Assembly (NCBI GenBank): GCA_041399205.1
Contig: JAWKTK010000003.1
Location: 186,001-250,000, forward strand
DNA: 64,000 nucleotides
Direction: 5' to 3'
Source: JAGQOZ01 sp041399205
GTDB taxonomy: Bacteria; Planctomycetota; Planctomycetia; Pirellulales; Pirellulaceae
Shown here one piece after another: positions 33,810-42,547 of this stretch. Numbering within the stretch: position 1 is the first letter of the stretch; the number at the start of each line of letters is the position of its first letter. The notes beneath the pieces were generated by a model that was not told the origin of the DNA, searched no databases, and was given only the letters and a program-made list of their open reading frames with translations. The translations under genes were made by a program, and so were the position numbers.

Positions 33810-35528
33810 ATGGTACTTCGGAAGGTGGTTCTTATTCTGGTGGCGATGCTGGTTGTTGCGATTACGCCGCTATTGCATGCCGAAATCACCGCCGAACAAG
33901 TGCGTCGTTCGATAGATCGAGGTGTTCGTTATCTGAAGAGCAAACAGAAGGCGGACGGAAGTTGGAGCGAATTGCCTTCGTTTTCTGGTGGCAAAACGGC
34001 GATTTGTTGCTTGGCGTTGTTAAACGCCGGCGTGCCGGTAGACGATGCCACGATCCAACGCGCGCTGAAGTACCTGCGCGATGACGCTAACCTGGACCAA
34101 AGAACGTATGTCGTTGCTCTGCAGACGATGGTATTGTGTCAAGCCGATCCAAATCGAACCGATCTGATTGCGGCAAACGTCCGTTGGCTGGAAGAAGCAC
34201 AACTGAAAACGGCCAACGAAAAAGACAATGGCGGTTGGACCTACAACAACGCCAAAGCCGGCGCGGACCCATCCAATAGTCAATTCGCACTGTTGGCGTT
34301 GTACGAAGCGGAACGCCTGAGACTAGACAACATTCAAGTCAAAGAATCGACATGGCGTCGCGCCCAAACGTATTGGAACTATTGGCAACGCAAGGATGGT
34401 TCGTGGGGTTATCGAGAAGATCAGCCGTCCAGCGGCAGTATGACCTGCGCTGGAATTGCTTCTTCCATCATCACCGCCGGACAGATTGCCGATAGTGACG
34501 CCAACGTTGCGGACGGCCAAGTGCAATGTTGTGGACCGCAAGCAGACCTGGATTCGGTGGAACGCGGCATCGAATGGTTATCTAAACATTTCACAGTGCA
34601 TGGAAATCCAGCGGCGCTGCCTGAATATCGAGGTTCGTACATTCTGTATTACATTTATGCGCTCGAACGCGTGGGACGCATGTCCGGGCAGCGTTTTATC
34701 GGGCAGCATGACTGGTATCGCGAAGGAGCCGAAATGCTGGTCAATAGCCAAGACATTGCCGAAGGCTTCTGGGAGATGACCGATGATGATCGCGAGCTAG
34801 AAACCGCGTACGCCTTGCTGTTTTTGTCCAAAGGAAAACGCCCCGTCTTAGTTTCCAAGATGGCTCGTCCCGGCAACGATTGGAATCATCATCGCCACGA
34901 CATGGCCAATCTCACTCGGCATCTGGAAACTCGTTGGCGCAAAGACATGACTTGGCAAAACGTGGACATTGGAGCCGCCTCGTTGGAAGACTTGCTACAG
35001 ACGCCCGTGCTGTTTCTATCGGGCAGCGAAGCCTTTGATTTGACCGCTGCGCAGAAGGCGAACTTGGTGGCGTACATCAATTCGGGCGGGTTTATTTTTG
35101 CGGAACAATGTTGCGGCGGGACGGGATTCGACCGTTCGTTTCGATCGCTGATGGCCGAACTGTTTCCGGACAACCAACTGCAGCTGCTGCCGCCCACACA
35201 TCCCATTTGGTACGCCGAAGAACCCATCCGGTTCGCTCAAACCCTGGAAGGACTTGACGCTTGCTGCCAGTGTGGTCTATTGCCCAGAAGATCTGTCTTG
35301 TTACTGGGAACTGGCGGGCAATCGCCACGCCAACCAATATCCGGCGGCGGTGCAGCAGGATATCAAGTCGTGCATGGCCATTGGTGCCAACGTGATGGCG
35401 TATGCGACGAACCGAGAATTGCGAGACAAATTGGATATTCCGGAAACCGCATTTGCCTCGCAGCAGCGCGAAACTTCAGACCGAGCGACCTTGTATGTGG
35501 CCAAGCTGTTTCACAATGGCGGACATGA
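33810..35528 (+). CDS. DUF4159 protein with N-terminal prenyltransferase-like repeats (5' part of a frameshifted gene)
   Basis: ATG 33810 follows CCAGGAG. Signal peptide MVLRKVVLILVAMLVVAITP, then an alpha/alpha-barrel of the squalene cyclase/prenyltransferase type (SIDRGVRYLKSKQKADGSWS, YWNYWQRKDGSWGYRE, SVERGIEWLSKHF). The DUF4159 domain starts near residue 385 (LFLSGSEAFDLTAAQKANLV). True sequence ends around residue 480 (PIRFAQTLEGLD); the last 90 residues are out of frame. Domain continuation starts near 35250 in the frame of the next entry. Full product about 770 residues, secreted. Known: DUF4159 proteins travel with MoxR/BatA clusters; activity unknown. Confidence 0.82.
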   Translation: MVLRKVVLILVAMLVVAITPLLHAEITAEQVRRSIDRGVRYLKSKQKADGSWSELPSFSGGKTAICCLALLNAGVPVDDATIQRALKYLRDDANLDQRTYVVALQTMVLCQADPNRTDLIAANVRWLEEAQLKTANEKDNGGWTYNNAKAGADPSNSQFALLALYEAERLRLDNIQVKESTWRRAQTYWNYWQRKDGSWGYREDQPSSGSMTCAGIASSIITAGQIADSDANVADGQVQCCGPQADLDSVERGIEWLSKHFTVHGNPAALPEYRGSYILYYIYALERVGRMSGQRFIGQHDWYREGAEMLVNSQDIAEGFWEMTDDDRELETAYALLFLSKGKRPVLVSKMARPGNDWNHHRHDMANLTRHLETRWRKDMTWQNVDIGAASLEDLLQTPVLFLSGSEAFDLTAAQKANLVAYINSGGFIFAEQCCGGTGFDRSFRSLMAELFPDNQLQLLPPTHPIWYAEEPIRFAQTLEGLDACCQCGLLPRRSVLLLGTGGQSPRQPISGGGAAGYQVVHGHWCQRDGVCDEPRIARQIGYSGNRICLAAARNFRPSDLVCGQAVSQWRT

Positions 35529-36123
35529 CGACGCGCCGTCGGCGCTAACCAATTTGCTGCGAACCACGGGCCAACAGTTACATTTACGAGTGAGCGACGA
35601 GAAGCGAATTCTGCCCATCACCGATGCCAACCTGCCTAAGTATCCCATCGCCTTCATGCACGGGCGGCGGAGTTTTCGATTAAGCGATGCTGAACGCAAA
35701 TCGTTGCGTAGTTACTTGGAAAACGGCGGTTTTCTGTTGGCGGACGCGATTTGTGCGAATCCCGAATTTGAAAAGGCCTTTCGAACTGAATTGAAACAAG
35801 TCTTTCCGGACCAATCGTTGGAACGAATCGCACCGACTCATCCACTGCTGACCAACGCGTATCAAGGTTATGACATTCGTAGTGTTCAATTGCGAGATCC
35901 CAAGAACCGCGCGGATGTAGATTCGCCGCTGGAGGCTCGTTTGGAGAAGGTGACACCCAAATTAGAAATGCTGGAACTGAACGGACGCGTTGTGGTGGTG
36001 TTTTCGCCGTTCGATCTGAGCTGTTCGCTGCAGAATCAAGCGTCTTTGGAGTGTAAAGGCTACGTGCAAAGTGATGCCGCCAAAATTGGAGTGAATCTGA
36101 TCCTGTTTGCCATGCAGCAGTAG
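35254..36123 (+). CDS. DUF4159 protein, 3' part of the frameshifted gene
   Basis: From about TLAASVVYCPEDLSCYWELA the frame carries the rest of the DUF4159 region (ANVMAYATNRELRDKLD, RATLYVAKLFHNGGHDDAPS) and then a second copy of the domain (IAFMHGRRSFRLSDAERKSL, GGFLLADAICANPEFEKAFR, VVVFSPFDLSCSLQNQ). It has no signal peptide or ribosome site of its own. Switching from the upstream frame needs one base removed (or two added) near 35245-35262. It should be read with the 33810 entry as one gene. Confidence 0.75.
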   Translation: MTLAASVVYCPEDLSCYWELAGNRHANQYPAAVQQDIKSCMAIGANVMAYATNRELRDKLDIPETAFASQQRETSDRATLYVAKLFHNGGHDDAPSALTNLLRTTGQQLHLRVSDEKRILPITDANLPKYPIAFMHGRRSFRLSDAERKSLRSYLENGGFLLADAICANPEFEKAFRTELKQVFPDQSLERIAPTHPLLTNAYQGYDIRSVQLRDPKNRADVDSPLEARLEKVTPKLEMLELNGRVVVVFSPFDLSCSLQNQASLECKGYVQSDAAKIGVNLILFAMQQ

Positions 36124-36282
36124 CCCGAGTTTTCGCACGAGGCGGCTCAACCATCACAACCAGATCATGGTGTTGTTTTTTGCCAACACAAATTCGGAAA
36201 GCTATACTCGCTTAGCAAAACTCAGGATTTCTGTTACGCCACGGAGGACATTTGACACTCTATTGCTATCGAGTATTCCGCT

Positions 36283-37242
36283 ATGCCTGCTCGCGCCAGC
36301 TGGAAGGGCTTTCTGAATCTGAGCCTGGTTTCTGTCCCGGTGAAAGCTTACACGTCATCGAATTCGGGCGGTACGATTCGTTTGAATCAGCTGCATAGCG
36401 AATGTAATTCGCGGATTCAACAGAAAGTAGTTTGTCCGAATTGCGGCGACATTTCGCGAGACCAAATTGTCAAAGGCTACGAATACGCCAAGAATCAATT
36501 TGTGGTGATTGATCTAGACGAATTGGAAAAGCTGCGGTCGCAGGATGAAAGCCGAGCGGTACGAATTGAGTCGTTTATTTCGCCCGAACAAGTTGACCCG
36601 ATCTATTTTTCGGACACGCATTACTTTCTGGTTCCGGACGGAGCCGTAGGGCACAAGCCGTATTCGCTGATTCTGGCCGCCATGCAAAGAAAAGGATTGG
36701 TCTGTGTCGCTCGAGTGGTTCTGCACAACAAAGAGCAGTTGGTGTTGGTTCGTCCTGTCGAAGACTTGCTGTGCATGACGGTCTTAAAATACTCCAGTCA
36801 AGTGAAGGCGCCGACATCCTTTGCGGACGAAATCACGGCATCGGCCATCAGCGAAGAAGAATACGCGTTGGCGGAAACGCTGATCGACGAATCGACGACC
36901 GCTGATTTTGACCTGTCAGCATTCAAGGATCAGTACACCGAACGCTTAACGCAAATCATCGAAGCCAAAGTTAGTGGCGAAGAAGTGGTTACCGCGATCG
37001 CCAAAGACGACGCACCACAAGTTGTTAACCTAATGGAAGCGCTCAAGGCCAGTGTGGCCAAGGCACAAGCCGCTCAAGGGAAACCAGCTTCGCCAGTCAC
37101 CGCCAAGAAACCGACCAAAAAGGCGGCACCGTCCTCTGTATCCAAGAAGACGACCAAGAAGCCCAAAGAACTGTTGGCAGAACATCTAGCTAACCCGAAG
37201 CCAAAAAAGAAGACGACCACTCGGAAGAAGAAGTCGGGTTAA
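36283..37242 (+). CDS. ku: Ku-type DNA end-binding protein
   Basis: A 319-residue bacterial Ku. The core begins ARASWKGFLNLSLVSVPVKA and contains RLNQLHSECNSRIQQKVVCP with a CPNCG pair (probable zinc site), KGYEYAKNQFVVIDLDELEK, PIYFSDTHYFLVPDG and VCVARVVLHNKEQLVLVRP, all standard. The C-terminus is a long Lys-rich tail (KKPTKKAAPSSVSKKTTKKP, KKKTTTRKKKSG), longer than minimal Ku proteins, which can help bind or move along DNA. Ku loads on broken ends and recruits LigD for end joining. No LigD gene is in the window. Confidence 0.95.
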   Translation: MPARASWKGFLNLSLVSVPVKAYTSSNSGGTIRLNQLHSECNSRIQQKVVCPNCGDISRDQIVKGYEYAKNQFVVIDLDELEKLRSQDESRAVRIESFISPEQVDPIYFSDTHYFLVPDGAVGHKPYSLILAAMQRKGLVCVARVVLHNKEQLVLVRPVEDLLCMTVLKYSSQVKAPTSFADEITASAISEEEYALAETLIDESTTADFDLSAFKDQYTERLTQIIEAKVSGEEVVTAIAKDDAPQVVNLMEALKASVAKAQAAQGKPASPVTAKKPTKKAAPSSVSKKTTKKPKELLAEHLANPKPKKKTTTRKKKSG

Positions 37243-37284
37243 GAGCGTTTGCGCATTACTTGCTATCGGGAACGGATCAACAAA

Positions 37285-37318
37285 CGCCTGCTGTGTGTCG
37301 AATACCACTCAGCAGGCG
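37285..37318 (+). terminator. Hairpin after ku
   Basis: CGCCTGCTG (37285-37293) pairs perfectly with CAGCAGGCG (37310-37318), followed by CAATCTTCTTTCTTG, a moderately T-rich stretch. It lies between convergent genes. Confidence 0.7.
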
Positions 37319-37420
37319 CAATCTTCTTTCTTGACGAAAACCCGTCTGTCGATCGAGTGCGTCTGAGAGGCTCAATTGCTCGCCCAGCGACGCAATCTCT
37401 TTTCTTGACGAAAACCCGTC
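37317..37420. repeat. Pair of about 30-bp direct repeats
   Basis: CGCAATCTTCTTTCTTGACG then AAAACCCGTC at 37317-37346 is repeated with one transposed base pair at 37391-37420. The spacing is 74 bp. Each ends in GACGAAAACCCGTC, which has GACG/CGTC ends. Confidence 0.8.
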
Positions 37421-38783
37421 AGTCGTTTCCGGCCAAGTCATCCCAGGCGGATCGTTCGAACGGTACATGCGAAAACAGGGCCTGAGCCAATTGGGCGGTG
37501 GTTCTACCGGCAACTTGGATTTGTGATTCGCTTGCTGGGAATCCGGCCAAGAGGAGTCGAGCTGTATCTTGGACCATGATTCGATTCGGGCTGTTTGCTC
37601 CTTTGCGAACCTTTACTTTCCCTGCGTTCACTTCCAGCGAAACCGATTCGTTGGGCTCTTCTAAAGACAATTGTCCGGAAGCGATTCCCGCCGCAACACA
37701 GCGTTTGCCTATTTCCTTTTTGATGGCGCGAACCAGTTTGTTTGCGGAAACGACTTTGGCAAACAAGTGGCCGACCAACCGCGAAGGTTGCTGTTTGGTG
37801 GAAAGCACGTCATGCAAAATGGATCGATCGTGTAGCGGAATGTTGGGTCCGATTCCTACTGCATGGAATTCGCTTTCTAAGGCGTCCAAGGCGAAACGGC
37901 GTAGCAACCGAAATTTGGCAATCGGATGAGCTGAATCAACCGCAAATTCCACCAAATGATTTCTTCGCACCACACCAAAACCCACAATCTTGTCTTTGGC
38001 GTCTTTATCCACGACGACCAAGATTCGATGAAACGCACGACGCTCCAATAACCAGTCCCAGTAGTCGGGCGAACGAGAACGAGCACCATAGTTCTGCGCG
38101 AACTCTTTCTTATAAAGCTTGATCAGAATTTCTCGTTCATTGAATCGCCAGGGACGAATTCCGTAACGCGTGTCTAACAGCACATCAGTTTTGGCCGAGA
38201 CATCTTCGTCTTCCGAAGTAATTCGGATGCGTTCCAAATACGTTGGCAACCCAGCCAGAAGGTCTCGCGGAGACATGACCAGCGGATGTACGGCGGATAC
38301 TTCGGTCCAAAACTGATTTTGGAACGGTTCGGGTGCATCGTGTAGCGCCGTAATCAACGCAGCACCCATCCGTTTTGCTTGAGCGGTCGCTTCGCACAGA
38401 AGTGCTTCCGCGTAACCGGCATGTTGAAATTCTGGCAGAATGGCAAATTCGACCAGATCGATCGTGGGTATCACATCTTGTCCGAAGTGAATTTCCACCG
38501 GCTGCAACCGAACATGGCCGACAATCTTGCGTTCGTGCCGAATGATCAGACGCAAATCTGCGCGGTAGTCGGGTGAATCCAGCAAATGCTGAAAATCCAC
38601 GTCAGACAATCCGCTCAATACGGTCTGCAGTAGTTCATAGACAAGCGGTTGGTCTCCCGTATTTGCCTTTTCAACAACGATACTCTCCGCCGCGCGGACC
38701 GGACTGGCGGTCAACGAGCCGGACGCCAATGAAGCATCTTTCGAGACGATGACGAAATCTCGTGGGTTCATAGATACAGACAT
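37419..38783 (-). CDS. GNAT acetyltransferase with Eis-like C-terminal domain
   Basis: A 454-residue protein. The first GNAT domain is clear (LIIRHERKIVGHVRLQPVEI, LVEFAILPEFQHAGYAEALL with the acetyl-CoA loop). A second GNAT-like half follows (YGIRPWRFNEREILIKLYKK, KIVGFGVVRRNHLVEFAVD). The last 100 residues look like a sterol-carrier-protein-type domain (VSLEVNAGKVKVRKGANSPN, ARLLLAGFPASESQIQVAG). This three-part layout is that of Eis-type enhanced-survival acetyltransferases. The substrate is unknown. It is convergent with ku and ends in the direct-repeat region. Confidence 0.85.
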   Translation of the reverse strand: MSVSMNPRDFVIVSKDASLASGSLTASPVRAAESIVVEKANTGDQPLVYELLQTVLSGLSDVDFQHLLDSPDYRADLRLIIRHERKIVGHVRLQPVEIHFGQDVIPTIDLVEFAILPEFQHAGYAEALLCEATAQAKRMGAALITALHDAPEPFQNQFWTEVSAVHPLVMSPRDLLAGLPTYLERIRITSEDEDVSAKTDVLLDTRYGIRPWRFNEREILIKLYKKEFAQNYGARSRSPDYWDWLLERRAFHRILVVVDKDAKDKIVGFGVVRRNHLVEFAVDSAHPIAKFRLLRRFALDALESEFHAVGIGPNIPLHDRSILHDVLSTKQQPSRLVGHLFAKVVSANKLVRAIKKEIGKRCVAAGIASGQLSLEEPNESVSLEVNAGKVKVRKGANSPNRIMVQDTARLLLAGFPASESQIQVAGRTTAQLAQALFSHVPFERSAWDDLAGND

Positions 38784-39171
38784 ATCGATTTCCTTCCTGA
38801 GCAGTATTGATAGGAAAACTCAAACGAGACCGAATAGCCGATCGTCTATGTTGCTCAGCAAGCGTCATCGAAGTATTTGCCTTCTTCTCCGATTCCAATG
38901 CCATGCCAACAAAGTGGGACTTCGTTAGTGTGATAGCCGACCGGCACCAAGATTGGTGTCTTCGGTCAGTTCGGTCATAAAAACGCCCTTTCTTGTTTGT
39001 CGCGCAGCACGAACACTCGTTCGCCACTGCAAACATGACAGTGTGACGGAAATGGAATCAACGCCATCAATCAGATACGAACTGCTACGAATCGTAGCCT
39101 CTTTCGGATCGACCCCGCCTCATCCGAATTCGCGTCAAAGTGAAATAACAAAGATAAGATAAAATGAAAAG
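38784..39171. other. Gap without a recognisable gene
   Basis: Upstream region of the acetyltransferase gene and downstream of the BshC-like gene. Short frames exist on both strands but none has a ribosome site or protein-like composition. Confidence 0.5.
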
Positions 39172-40812
39172 TTACCCTCGCCGGAGGGCATCGAACATTG
39201 TACCGCGTATGGCTTTTTCTGAAAACAAAATAAACGAAAATTCTCGAGACCCCAAAACAGCCCGGCGCTTCTTGGCCAAGATCGCTGCGTCTAACGCCTC
39301 TTGTTCGTCGCGGATAAAAGCGTCCAAGAATCCAGAAAGAAAGCGATTTACCTGGACAATCGCGTCGTGTCCCGCCTTGCGACTTTGCGGAAAGCCGCTT
39401 GTTTGTTGCGGACTAAGCAGATTACGATCGATCCATTCTCGCTTAGAAGAACACGCGCTGGACACTTGGTCTTGCTGCAAGACATCGGGTGACAGTAACG
39501 TTTCTGGTTGGTATTGGGCTTGTCGCAATCGTTGACGACCATGGCGAATCTGTTGATCCCAATCAGCTGGATCATCCGACATCAATCGCATCGTCGCGGT
39601 GGCCGTGACAAATGCGGGTGGTGAAATTCGAAAGAAAGATTCCATCAAGCAATCAGTAATTTGGTCGTATTTGGCTCCGCCTATGCCATGAACAAAAATG
39701 TCAGCAAGAAACAATCGCACGAATAGCGTCGTGGTGATGGCGCGAGTTCGGATCTTAATGCCTTGATTTCGCAACTGCCGAAACTGATCGACCACCGCTT
39801 CTATCGAACCGGCGGAAATGGTTGCCCAACTTGTTCCGTCCGTACCCAATTGGATATCCGTCCCCTGCAACCGAACAAGAAGCGGTCGCCGAACAGGTTC
39901 GTCACTTCGCCAAATCCAGAACGGCGTTTCGATCCAATCGCCGTTGACCGCCAAATCAGGAATGGGTTGAGCGGCATTGCGAATTCGGTTCACTCGGCGA
40001 TATTCCGCCAGCGTGCCGTTGAAATGATCTCGAAACAGAGCGGCCTGTTGCAGCAGGTGCCACAGAAACATACGAAAAGGATCGCTGTCCGCAATGTGGC
40101 TCAGCGGTACTTCTAGATTGGACAGCCCAAAAGTGCCTTCGATGGCATGGCGGAATTGCGAAAATATCTGACCAATGTTTTCCGAACCGTCGGACGCTTG
40201 ATTCAGCAGTTTGGCCTGAGTTCGCACCAAGGGATTATGTTCCATCGGTTGGACGGTATCCGCTACCTTCGCGCCGAATTGTTCAAAGATTCGGCGATCC
40301 TGGATCGTTGCCTCTTCGTACGGGACTGCTTGGCCAAAGCGATCGAACGGAACCGATACCAAATGAGCGGATGGCCGCTCCTGAGGAACGCGTACCGCTC
40401 GCTGCCGACACAGATCGTTGTCCACCAAGAAGTGAACGCCAACCCCTCCAGTCTTTACCGCGAAATGGTTTACCAGAAAATTTTTGAACCAGACACCCGG
40501 ATGAAACAGTTCTGGTTGGTGGCCAGAGACAATCAACGGCGGGTCTGGTTCAGAACTGCTGTCATCCGAGACATTTGGTTGATAGCGCCGAGTATACTTA
40601 CGGGCCAAACAAATCAATTCCGCTTTGGCTTGCTGGCGAAGTTCGTCCAGTGATTTGCCGAAAAGAAAGTCACCAAGCTGCGAAGAAAGCTGTTGGCCAT
40701 TCTTCCGGACCGCATCTGTCAAGCAGGACAATGGTGGTTCTACCAACACACTGCCATTCGCTTGGGGAGCGCGAATTCGCTGGTGCACCATGCGAGGCCG
40801 CTGGTCGATCAT
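39172..40812 (-). CDS. Conserved protein, distantly BshC-like
   Basis: A 546-residue soluble protein. LIVSGHQPELFHPGVWFKNF and VGVHFLVDNDL match in position the GGQQAGLLTGPLYTIHK and PIFWVAGEDHD parts of BshC, the cysteine-adding enzyme of bacillithiol synthesis, and FVHGIGGAKYDQITDCLMES with RISPPAFVTATATMRL matches the later GPGEINYWGELK and MPPVMPRLN part. The similarity is distant and GGQQ is SGHQ here, so a related but different ligation is possible. Its ATG overlaps the stop of the glycosyltransferase gene by 4 bp, so the two are coupled. Other bsh genes are not in the window. Confidence 0.72.
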   Translation of the reverse strand: MIDQRPRMVHQRIRAPQANGSVLVEPPLSCLTDAVRKNGQQLSSQLGDFLFGKSLDELRQQAKAELICLARKYTRRYQPNVSDDSSSEPDPPLIVSGHQPELFHPGVWFKNFLVNHFAVKTGGVGVHFLVDNDLCRQRAVRVPQERPSAHLVSVPFDRFGQAVPYEEATIQDRRIFEQFGAKVADTVQPMEHNPLVRTQAKLLNQASDGSENIGQIFSQFRHAIEGTFGLSNLEVPLSHIADSDPFRMFLWHLLQQAALFRDHFNGTLAEYRRVNRIRNAAQPIPDLAVNGDWIETPFWIWRSDEPVRRPLLVRLQGTDIQLGTDGTSWATISAGSIEAVVDQFRQLRNQGIKIRTRAITTTLFVRLFLADIFVHGIGGAKYDQITDCLMESFFRISPPAFVTATATMRLMSDDPADWDQQIRHGRQRLRQAQYQPETLLSPDVLQQDQVSSACSSKREWIDRNLLSPQQTSGFPQSRKAGHDAIVQVNRFLSGFLDAFIRDEQEALDAAILAKKRRAVLGSREFSFILFSEKAIRGTMFDALRRG

Positions 40813-41555
40813 TCAGCGATTTTCCGATCCCAACAAGTGGCGTGGCAAGCTTCGTCCTGATGATTGAGTTCCGCAATACTTCGATCAATGACTAGGTTGT
40901 AATAGTCCAGCCGAGTATTCGCGTCGTCCAGTTCGCCACCAAAACTTCGCTTTTCATCCAGATAGATCAACGGGACCGCCACTTCCTTGATTCTCAGTCC
41001 CACGTGTGCTGCCTGGACCCAAAGCTCCAAAGGCATGGCGTAGCCTGTTTCTGTTAGTCGCAACCGACGCAACGCTTCCACACGATACGCCTTCAATCCG
41101 CAAAAGGCATCTGTCAGATTGAGGCCCAGTTTCTTGTTTAAAGTAGCCGTCACGGTTTGGTTGATTCGGCGGCGCTGTTCGGGTGGTCGACTTTCGCCGT
41201 CCAACGGCTTGAGATAACGACTGCCCGATACAATATCCACATCATGGCATTCGGCAAATAGCTGCGGAATGCGTTGTGGTTCGTGCTGGCCGTCACAATC
41301 GATGGTGACAACAAAATCAAAATGATGATCATGTGCGTATTGAAAAGCCGAAATCAACGCGGCCCCGTAGCCTTGATTCACTTCGTGCCGAAGCAGTCGG
41401 ACATCATTTCGTGCTGTCAGGATTTCTCGAGTTCCATCGGACGAACCGTCATCGACCACAAGCACGTGATTGGAATAACGAAGAACTTCGTCTAACACAG
41501 GTTGAACATGTTCTGCTTCGTTAAAAACAGGTAATGCAGTAAGATAGGATACCAT
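40809..41555 (-). CDS. Family 2 glycosyltransferase (polyprenyl-phosphate sugar synthase-like)
   Basis: A 248-residue GT-A protein: YLTALPVFNEAEHVQPVLDE, then VLVVDDGSSDGTREIL, the metal-binding DxD equivalent FVVTIDCDGQHEPQRI, and VSGSRYLKP. No membrane helix is present, as in soluble dolichyl-phosphate mannose synthase-like enzymes. Known for the family: transfer of a sugar from a nucleotide sugar to polyprenyl phosphate or a similar acceptor; the sugar is unknown. It is followed with a 4-bp ATGA overlap by the BshC-like gene. Bacillithiol-type thiols also need a glycosyltransferase, but that enzyme (BshA) is a different family (GT4). Confidence 0.9.
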   Translation of the reverse strand: MVSYLTALPVFNEAEHVQPVLDEVLRYSNHVLVVDDGSSDGTREILTARNDVRLLRHEVNQGYGAALISAFQYAHDHHFDFVVTIDCDGQHEPQRIPQLFAECHDVDIVSGSRYLKPLDGESRPPEQRRRINQTVTATLNKKLGLNLTDAFCGLKAYRVEALRRLRLTETGYAMPLELWVQAAHVGLRIKEVAVPLIYLDEKRSFGGELDDANTRLDYYNLVIDRSIAELNHQDEACHATCWDRKIAE

Positions 41556-41666
41556 TGCGACCTAGTACGTCTGGTGATTTTGAATCAAGGAGCCAACAGC
41601 GGCTATTTTAGGACCCGCACACCAACCGTCAACGAGTTTGACGATGCCTGAAGGTGGTGGATTCAA

Positions 41667-42473
41667 CTAAATCCAAGTCAAAGGGTCGTGTTCTTTAGCG
41701 CTGGGCCACACTTCTACGTCGCCAAATTCGTTGGCCAAAATGGACGCAAGGTGTTCTACAGCAAAGCGTTCTGACGCGAAATGTCCCGGCAAAATAAGCT
41801 GAATCCCTTGCGCCTGGGCCTCCAAACACGTATGAAAGTTAGTCTCGCCCAATATGAAAACATCGCAAGAATGTTGTTTGACGTTCTCCAAAAATGACCC
41901 AGCTGCGCCACACGCAATCGCAATTTTCTGGACCGTTGTAGATGGATCGCCAACTATCTGTAGATTTTTTATTGACAGTAATGATTTGGTTCGCTGAACT
42001 AGTTCAGACAACGGCATGGGCTGGCGTACTTCCCCCATTCGGCCAGCCCCGTTTCCAAGTTCGTCGCCCGGATCGTGTGGAACTAACGGGCGAATTGCCT
42101 GGAGTTCCAAGCCTTCTGCCCATTGTTGATTAATTCCCAGCTTGGCCGAATCAAACGCCGTGTGCGGGCTAAAGACAGAGATTTTCGCTTCAATCAACGA
42201 CAAGACCAATTGTCCGACGGTGTCACGGTCTGTCAACTTCTTGAGCGGTCGAAAGGGGATTGGATGATGTGACACAATCAGGTCACACTTTTGCTCGATG
42301 GCTTCCGTTACGCTGTCGGGTGTCACGGTCAGACAGGTCAGAATTCTCGCGACGGACTTGTCTTGTCTGCCAATCAACAGGCCGACGTTATCCCAATCTT
42401 CGGCTAAATGGAGTGGCGCAAACTGTTCCAAGAAGCCGGTGATTTCCGATTGACTTGTCATCACGTGCTCCAT
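41667..42473 (-). CDS. Nif3-like dinuclear metal-centre protein
   Basis: A 268-residue protein of the Nif3/YqfO family: LAEDWDNVGLLIGRQDKSVA near the N-terminus, the metal ligands in CDLIVSHHPIPFRPLKKLT, SVFSPHTAFDSAKLGINQ, and at the C-terminus LPGHFASERFAVEHLASIL. These proteins form hexamers with a two-metal site; their activity is unclear, with GTP cyclohydrolase-type roles proposed. The start may be ATG 42473 or ATG 42461 (MTSQSEITGF). It stands alone, just beyond the terminator of scpB, and the gap to 42483 is very short, so it may rely on read-through. Confidence 0.92.
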   Translation of the reverse strand: MEHVMTSQSEITGFLEQFAPLHLAEDWDNVGLLIGRQDKSVARILTCLTVTPDSVTEAIEQKCDLIVSHHPIPFRPLKKLTDRDTVGQLVLSLIEAKISVFSPHTAFDSAKLGINQQWAEGLELQAIRPLVPHDPGDELGNGAGRMGEVRQPMPLSELVQRTKSLLSIKNLQIVGDPSTTVQKIAIACGAAGSFLENVKQHSCDVFILGETNFHTCLEAQAQGIQLILPGHFASERFAVEHLASILANEFGDVEVWPSAKEHDPLTWI

Positions 42474-42482
42474 GATGAAGTA

Positions 42483-42517
42483 ACAAAAAAAGGCTCAAAC
42501 CGGGTTGGTCGAGCCTT
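42483..42517 (-). terminator. Rho-independent terminator of scpB
   Basis: On the minus strand AAGGCTC (complement of 42511-42517) pairs with GAGCCTT (complement of 42490-42496), followed by a run of seven T. It lies 31 bases after the scpB stop and 10 bases before the Nif3-like start. Confidence 0.9.
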
Positions 42518-42547
42518 AAGTTAACTGAAAATTAGAATCGGCGAGTT

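Noticed and set aside
35245..35262. Programmed ribosomal frameshift in the DUF4159 gene
   Set aside because: No slippery heptamer or following hairpin was seen, and similar breaks occur in unrelated genes of the window.
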